From: Sclerodactyla briareus
Lineage: Eukaryota > Echinodermata > Holothuroidea > Dendrochirotida > Sclerodactylidae
Length of the DNA: 64,000 bases
Assembly (NCBI GenBank): GCA_026419785.1
Contig: JAODTK010005761.1
Coordinates: forward strand, 124,001 to 188,000
Reading direction: 5' to 3'
The position numbers were made by a program, and so were the translations under genes. Positions 57,812-64,000 of the stretch are shown here, one piece after another. The notes under the pieces were generated by a model, which was given only the letters and a program-made list of their open reading frames with translations, searched no databases and had not been told where the DNA came from. Each line of letters opens with the position of its first letter. Position 1 is the first letter of the stretch.

Positions 57812-60080
57812 GTGCAATGGAGCTCTACTTCATTGGTAGCTGGACGAAATTCCAGTATTCCAGTTCCTATAGCTAGAAAAAAGGCTGAGCACGGAGCCCA
57901 CTAGTAAGTGGGCTGAAACCTTATCAAGTGCTATGGTTATAGACCACTGTTCTGACACGGTCCACTATGTATTGTTAAATATGACATACCCAGTCAATAA
58001 GCAAGACCTGAACAATGTGCTGAACTCGAATCACCCCCTGAGAATTTTCTGGGGTAACCATGGCCCCTAATGACTCAACTGACTACTGCTGTTTAATGCA
58101 ATACAAAATATCTGTAAGAAAATGTGTCCTGCAGCTGAGTAGTCCTTGTCCAGCAATCCTCTTACCCGATGTTGGTCCTCCCACTCACTTCTCCCCCCCC
58201 CCACATTTCCCCCCCCCCCACATTCCCCCCCCCCCCCCCCCCAATTCATACAACCACCGCTTCATCTTTTCTTCCCCCAACCCACCTCCTCCCTTCAAAA
58301 CACCCACGTACTCTCAAATCCCTTGCTTAGAGCTTCCGATAGATACTTTGGATTTGATCAGAAATTTCCCCTAGACATGCCCCCCCTCCCTCACTACTGC
58401 TTTATTGCTACAGTGTGAAATAATCATATGAAATGGCCATTGGGATTGGAAGAGGAAAAGGTTGCATTGTTACTATCAGAACTCTGGTGTTTCTTTATGT
58501 TCGGCTGGAAAGGTGATTTTTAGAACAATTTGTATTACACAACTTTTCAAGATTTTGTACAGCAATTTTGTACTGATTCAGAAGTAGTCATGTTAGTGTA
58601 GTAATATGCAAAATTGCAAATGGAATCATTAAACTCTATTCACTAGAGCAAACATAGTGAGTGCACAATGAAAAGTTTGACCATTTCCAAATGGGATAGC
58701 ATTTCCAATCTGGATATTTTGCGGTGGCAGAGTCAGTCATTCTACCTGGATCCAATTAGACCTCTCTTTCCACAGGGGTCCCCGTTGGTTGTGCACACTC
58801 AAGCTGCTCAGAACGATGGAGCTCGCCGTAGTAGGGAACATTGGGCATTTAGGCTTCCAGGATGTTCGAACAAAGAACTTTACTGGCATGATGTAGGAGA
58901 ATAATGTTAATATCATGTCATATATATGTCAATAATGTCAATAGTTTCTCTACAGGAGCATGAATGCACTGAAATCATTTTTATCAGGACAACTTTGTAC
59001 TGTGTGGTTCAATACTTCATAGTACTTGCAAATAATAATCCATCTATTCTCATGGACAGTATGTGAGTCCCTAGAGGGTTGAGGGGACAAGCGAGCATTT
59101 ATTCTCATTGTTGCTCAGTTCTGTGAGAAATTCACAGTACAAGTCTAATTGATAGAGGCAAGACTTTTGACACTTCCTTGTACCTGGTCCACATTTGGGA
59201 TAGGGAGAGGTAACTGGAATGCATGATTGATTTATTATATATTAGGATCACATGAAGGGTTTGTTAGGTTGTATTATTCTTCATATGAGGTGCAATGTTA
59301 TATCAAAATCATTGTAGGGGAAAAAAATCCATGAGAATAATTGCACACCCACTTTCTATTGGCCAATAGTAACAAAATATAAGAACAATGCAACTAACAT
59401 GACTCTTGTTGCACTGTGCACCCATTATGTGACAGTGCTGCATAGAAGGATGACTGCCTGACCCAAGAATTCACCCCCATGCCAAATTTGACTGAACCAA
59501 CAAAATTAAGTCATAAATTTTTCAAATTTGTGGTTTTTCATTTACTTCACTGAAATCCGTATAAAGCCCAGTTGCATTTTGCAGCTGAATAGCCTACCTT
59601 AACAGCTAATTTTTGTTGATTGCAAATCATGATTCTTGGGCCAAGAATGAGTGAGGCTGAAGGCCATTCAGTACAAAGGTAGAATTCTGAGCTTATCATG
59701 ATTTGAATTAGATGATTTTTTTTTTGTCCATGACATGCTAGGCTGTATGCAATATGTGCACAAAATACAGGTCATTACGAACAGAGTTCATCCTGCATGT
59801 ATATACTGCTTTGTAGTTTGGTTCATCGGAAGTGACATTTTTGTTTTACTCTATATATTGTTCACCCCCTTTGCTTGTATGGAGGTTTTCGTCTTCAGCC
59901 TTGGTATTAGAATCTGTTTCATTACTTTTAGCTGCTTGGAATACTCCAGCATCGCGACTGCATGGATATTGAAAAACCACCTTGTGATTCCATAGTTTCT
60001 GTGAAAAGTGTACTTTTTGTCATAGAAATCTATGGCAGTCACGCGTAATGTTGGCGTTTGGGCGTACCTGTGAGGGCTGG
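57812..60080. other. No recognised gene; C-tracts
   Basis: Poly-C runs at 58191-58242 produce proline-rich frames on one strand and glycine-rich frames on the other. Nothing else is supported. Confidence 0.5.
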
Positions 60081-60089
60081 CTCGTAAAC

Positions 60090-60240
60090 ACAATGACTCA
60101 CCCCAGCTGGATGGATCAAGGCCATAGTTGGAATGTGTGTTCCCCATAGTGAGTCCATGATTTCTATTGTTTTGTGGTCAGGTCAAATGTCAACTATGGT
60201 CAAAAAGGTAAAAGTTTGAATTCCTTGTAAACATGATTTG
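60090..60240 (+). repeat. Dispersed repeat family A, partial copy
   Basis: 'Aatgactcaccccagctggatggatcaagg', 'ttggaatgtgtgttccccat', 'gagtccatga', 'ctattgttttgtggtcaggtcaaa' follow the family order. Confidence 0.8.
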
Positions 60241-60619
60241 GATGTCAATGAATTTGTCTCATTTGCATATTGCTAGTAAACTTTGAAAGTTTAACAGATT
60301 TCAGGAATTTGGTGCATGTTGCCACTTTTTGTCCTGAGATATCAGAAGATTGAGATGGGGCCACTGAGAGTAAAATAGTGTGCCTAATTTTATTTTTAGT
60401 TTCAATTTAGTAACATTCTGACAAACTGTAGCCCCCACTTTGCTGCTTTTAGAGTCCATATAGATTACTCTTAGATCAGTGTGGTTGAAACAAATTTCCT
60501 AAAAGAAACATCCCCTGATCGCGAACAGGCGAGACCAGCAGTTTGAGATCCCGAAAGATTCATTATTTAGTGTGGAGTTTTGTGTAAAATTCTGCGCCAC
60601 AAGGAAGACAGTTTAGGTG

Positions 60620-60700
60620 AGAAGCAGTATAGCCCCTTTGGTAAAGCTCCGGACTGCAGAGCGAATGACTATGAGTGAAACTTATTGAAGCTCACTCTGT
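60620..60700 (+). mobile_element. tRNA-derived SINE head
   Basis: 'Gtatagcccctttggtaaagctccggactgcagagcgaa' has the A-box and anticodon-arm layout of a tRNA (TAGCnnAGTTGGTAGAGC...CGGACTGCAGA type). The B-box equivalent 'tgagtgaaac' is eroded. No full tRNA fold is claimed. Confidence 0.65.
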
Positions 60701-60944
60701 GTTGTTTGACAGGCATGTGCCTCATTTTTCCAAGCCACCCACATGTAAAAGTGGGTCAATATGCACAGTCCTAGAAAAAATTCTGTGGTTGGCTGCATAC
60801 AGTCACCTCAATCCCTAATGCTAATCCATCCCTAACAAGGCTATAATCGATCAATACCCCAACAATCAGAGAACACCTTCCGAAGCAGTGTGCATCAACT
60901 GTAATAGCTGGCACCTGTGGAGTGACTGTGACTAGAAAGCCGTT

Positions 60945-61050
60945 ATTAGCTCAGTGGTTAAGGATCATTGATTACTAGTTTGGAGCCCATTGGGACCACG
61001 AGGAGAGTAGGCGAGATTCGCCGGTGTCCTTCACACCGAAAACGGGAGCC
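60945..61050 (+). mobile_element. Second tRNA-derived SINE head
   Basis: 'Ttattagctcagtggttaagg' is a good A box, and 'gtttggagcccattgggacc' stands where a B box would be. It lies 300 bp after another SINE head in the same orientation. Confidence 0.6.
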
Positions 61051-61413
61051 TCTACAAGTTACGACTAAGTATTCCTATGTCAGCTGAAGCACCTTTGGGT
61101 TGAAAGCATAATACGAGGCGTATAAGTAAACAATGGGAACGAGGACTGTGCTGGGGACAAGACAAACTCCTGAAACAGTTCCGCGCACCACGTGTGATTA
61201 GAGAGGGTACCGGTACCTCATGAGGTGACTTGTGAAGAGTATTGGGCGTATGTGGCGCTTGATATTGGGAATCGAGGCCCACAGTGGACACGAAGTGACG
61301 TACTGGAATGGTGCGTATTGGAGTGGTTCTGTTTGGGGGAGACGGGGTAGTATCTATAAGGAACTGAGCAGTCTTCGACTTGGGAAGCACTAGAACGAGA
61401 TATTATCAGTAGT

Positions 61414-61813
61414 ATGTGGCAGCCCTACATTGAAGTTCCTGGAGACATGTGTTACAGGAAATATGATGAAACGGTTGACTGTATAGAGGTTACTGTCGAT
61501 GGAGAAGGGTCTGATGCAAATTTCACTAGAAATTTCATGCCGCCACGCAAACACTCTAACTCGCAATCGGAAGACCTCTGGGGACGACCATTGGATGAAT
61601 TACCTCAACTTTTGTCAGGACCACATGGTACTAGTCTGCATCCACCTAGATCCTTTCACATACGCCTTCATGTTCGGAATTAGCTCAATTATGTCGATTT
61701 TGTCTCTGAGCTCTCAAATGATCTCCATCCCCCTGATTTTCACATCCCAATCCGCCTGTGTTCCGACAGACGATCCTGCTCATTCAGTGGCGGTCGCAGA
61801 CTTTCATACTTAG
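61414..61813 (+). CDS. Unrecognised coding-like region
   Basis: Two overlapping plus frames are codon-like. 61414-61683 (89 aa) reads MWQPYIEVPGDMCYRKYDET, then an acidic, polar stretch. 61499-61813 (104 aa) becomes hydrophobic: FTYAFMFGISSIMSILSLSS. A frame shift between them would give a polar head and a membrane segment. No family is recognised. It sits between SINEs and the family A array. It could equally be chance. Confidence 0.2.
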
Positions 61814-63735
61814 GGGCCCACCACACAAGGGGGCACAACATTCCATGGGCACAAAAAGACTAAGGCGGAGTGGCCACCAATCGGTTTTGCAAGCAAAATT
61901 TGACTGTTCACAAGCTTTATATTTTTAATCAACCCCCGATTTAAACCAAAAACATTGTTCCTGTACTCCCCATGAGAAGCTATACAGCGCATCCCAACTG
62001 AATCATACCAACCATTCTAGACTTACGGTTCACAAGATTTTGCAGACTTTGACCTCTGGTGACCTTCAGATCACCTCTGACTTGACCCAAACCACAGGGT
62101 TTCATGTTCTCACATGGGGAGCTCTCAACCGAAACGTATGAGCTTATCCATCCAGGTGGGGTAGCGTTATCGGGATGGTATCGTGTTTCACAATCCAAAA
62201 ATTGGCTACAATATCGACTTTTCTAGTTTCATATTTGACCAATTCCCCCGACTATACCAAAATCAACAGTGGGTTCCTGTAGCTCCCCATAAGAAAGCTA
62301 TACACCAATTTCAAACTTGATCGGACCAACCATTCTGGACTTTATCATGTTCACAAGTTTCTCGAACTTTGACCTCTGACCTTGGCCCAACACAATAGGG
62401 TTCAATTACTAATCATGGGGAACACCTACCAATATAGCTCCACCATCATCCGGGTGAGTCAGTTATCGTGTTTAAGAGCAAATTGGCAAAATCTCAACTT
62501 GTCACAATTTTTATATTTTATTACAAACCTGACCCCCGATCTAATGCAAAACATAGTGTTCTCTGTATCCCCATGAGACCGCTATACACCTAAATTTCTC
62601 TTGATCATACAACCATTCTCGGCTTTCGTGTTCCACAGATTTTTCAGACTTTGACCTCTGGTGAACCTCGATGACTCTGAATTGACTCTGAAACACGGGG
62701 TTCATGTTCCTTATCACGGGCCTCACATCATCCATCCAGGTAGGTCGAGTTATCGTGTTCACAGGCCAAAATCCCCTGGATGGCTAAATGTCGACTTTTC
62801 ACAAATATCATACTTTGACCGAATTCACCCCGACCTACACAAGAAGCAATTTTGGTTCCTGTAACGCCCCATAAGGAAGCTGCATGCCCAATTCAACTTG
62901 ATCGGACCACCATTCTGGACTAACTGTTCACAATGTTTTCAGATTTTGACCTCCAGTGACTCAGATGACCCCTGACCCCACCCCCGAAAACAACAGAATC
63001 ATTATTTGCATCATGGGACCACAACACACCAAGTATGAGCTTCATCATCCATCCAGGTGGGGTGGAAGTTATCGTGTTTACAAGCCAAATTGGCCCAAAT
63101 GTCGACTTTTCACAAATTTTATATTTTTAATCAAACTTGACGCGCCCGATCCAAACCCCAAACAGTGTTCCTGTACTCCCCATGAGAAGCTATCAGCTAA
63201 TTCAACTTTTTGCTCATAACCAACCATTGTGCACTTATCGTGTTCACAAGATTTGGCCGACTTTGACCACTGGTGACCTCAAGATGACCTCTGACTTGAC
63301 CCCGAAACAATAGGGTTTCATGTTCTCATCATGGGGAGCCTCCATACCAAGTCTGAGCTTTATCCATCCAGGTGGGTAGAGTTTCGTGTTCACAAGCCAA
63401 AATGGGCTAAATATCGACTTTCACGTTTCATATTTTGACCAAATTCACCCGACCTATACCAAAAACAACTGGGTTCCTTTATTCCCCCTGAGAAAGCTAC
63501 CCAAATGTCCATTGTTCGGACCAACGCATTCCCGGACTTACCGTGTTTAAAAAGGTTTTTCACCGATCTTGTCCTCTAGTTGACCTCAGAGTGACCTCTG
63601 ACCTCACCCCAAACATCCGATTCATGTAACTCATCATGAGGAACACGCATACCAATTATGAGCTTCCACTCCATCCAAGTGAGCTCAATCCATCCAAGGG
63701 GGGTCGATTTATCGTATCCACAAGCCAAGGTGTCA
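61805..63735 (-). repeat. Family A tandem array, about six units of roughly 300 bp
   Basis: The marker 'ctgtactccccatgagaagcta' or variants recurs at about 61961, 62277, 62563, 62859, 63171 and 63477, spacing 286-316 bp. Each unit also has 'tttgacctctggtgacct', 'ttcatgttctcatcatggg' and 'catccatccaggtgggg'. The orientation is opposite to the dispersed copies at 11.5, 12.4, 44.9, 49.5 and 60.1 kb. Open frames inside are translations of the repeat. Confidence 0.95.
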
Positions 63736-64000
63736 CATAGCAACACATTCACACATACATACATACTCTCTGACTACTTGATTCTTCGTCAAGGAATAGA
63801 ACAAGAGGTTGATTGTAGTTTTCACGGTCAATGAGAATGTTTGTTGGTAGTCACAGTATGTAAACTAGGGGGCTAATGAGGCCGACATTTCCATGAGTTT
63901 GCGGCGTGACGGGAGATTAACGGAACTAATTCACCACTGGTAACGCGCGGAGCACGAAATTTTTCACTTTCTTCGGGCATTCGATGCGAATTGGCACAAT
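63736..64000. other. End of window, nothing recognised
   Basis: Contains a short '(acat)n' run at 63753-63768 and otherwise unassigned sequence. Confidence 0.5.

Noticed and set aside
58060-58418. Proline-rich protein frames
   Set aside because: Produced by poly-C tracts; both strands and several frames are open for the same reason.
60945-61050. Functional tRNA gene
   Set aside because: Only A-box-like and weak B-box-like parts are present; no acceptor-stem pairing could be drawn, so a SINE head is the better reading.

Overview
This is a eukaryotic nuclear window from a repeat-rich, AT-leaning genome with large introns. The dispersed families built around AGGTCA/TGACCT and 'CCACCTGGATGGATG' phrases, frequent 'TAGGCCTAC' words, CR1/L2-like LINEs, tRNA-derived SINEs and a Polinton relic suggest a marine deuterostome invertebrate, most probably an echinoderm. 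That assignment is inference; no organism-specific marker gene is present.

Only one host gene is recognisable: a plus-strand SLC22-family (major facilitator superfamily organic ion transporter) gene from about 14.87 kb to 51.75 kb. Seven exons can be placed by conserved family motifs plus splice signals: 14874-15117 (N-terminus), 17248-17359 (TM2), 41984-42128 (the ESARWL loop segment), 48327-48420, 49020-49223 (VYYGLSL), 50189-50296 (FPTQLR) and 51534 to about 51750 (LPETR). Exons equivalent to vertebrate exons 3 and 4 were not found; one weak candidate lies near 24.33 kb. Several exons carry single-base frame breaks although splice sites and motif order are intact, so sequence error or recent decay must be separated.

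Layout: 1-3.2 kb, unassigned sequence with small local duplications. 3.25-7.08 kb, a heavily broken protein-primed DNA polymerase B of Polinton/Maverick type. 7.1-13 kb, a LINE reverse-transcriptase fragment, a SINE, an inverted-repeat block and dispersed AGGTCA-rich repeats. 14.87-51.75 kb, the SLC22 gene; its introns hold four LINE copies (one with endonuclease and reverse transcriptase, 28.0-30.9 kb), tandem duplications, a 38-40 bp minisatellite carrying splice-donor-like words, and two CpG-rich elements with terminal inverted repeats. 52-56.5 kb, nothing recognised. 56.49-57.81 kb, a 20-bp minisatellite of roughly 65 units. 60.6-61.05 kb, two tRNA-derived SINE heads. 61.8-63.7 kb, a tandem array of about six 300-bp units of the same family seen dispersed elsewhere.

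The genes do not form a functional system together. The window is a single long-intron transporter gene embedded in layers of mobile-element debris. Most of the apparent open frames are antisense shadows or repeat translations.
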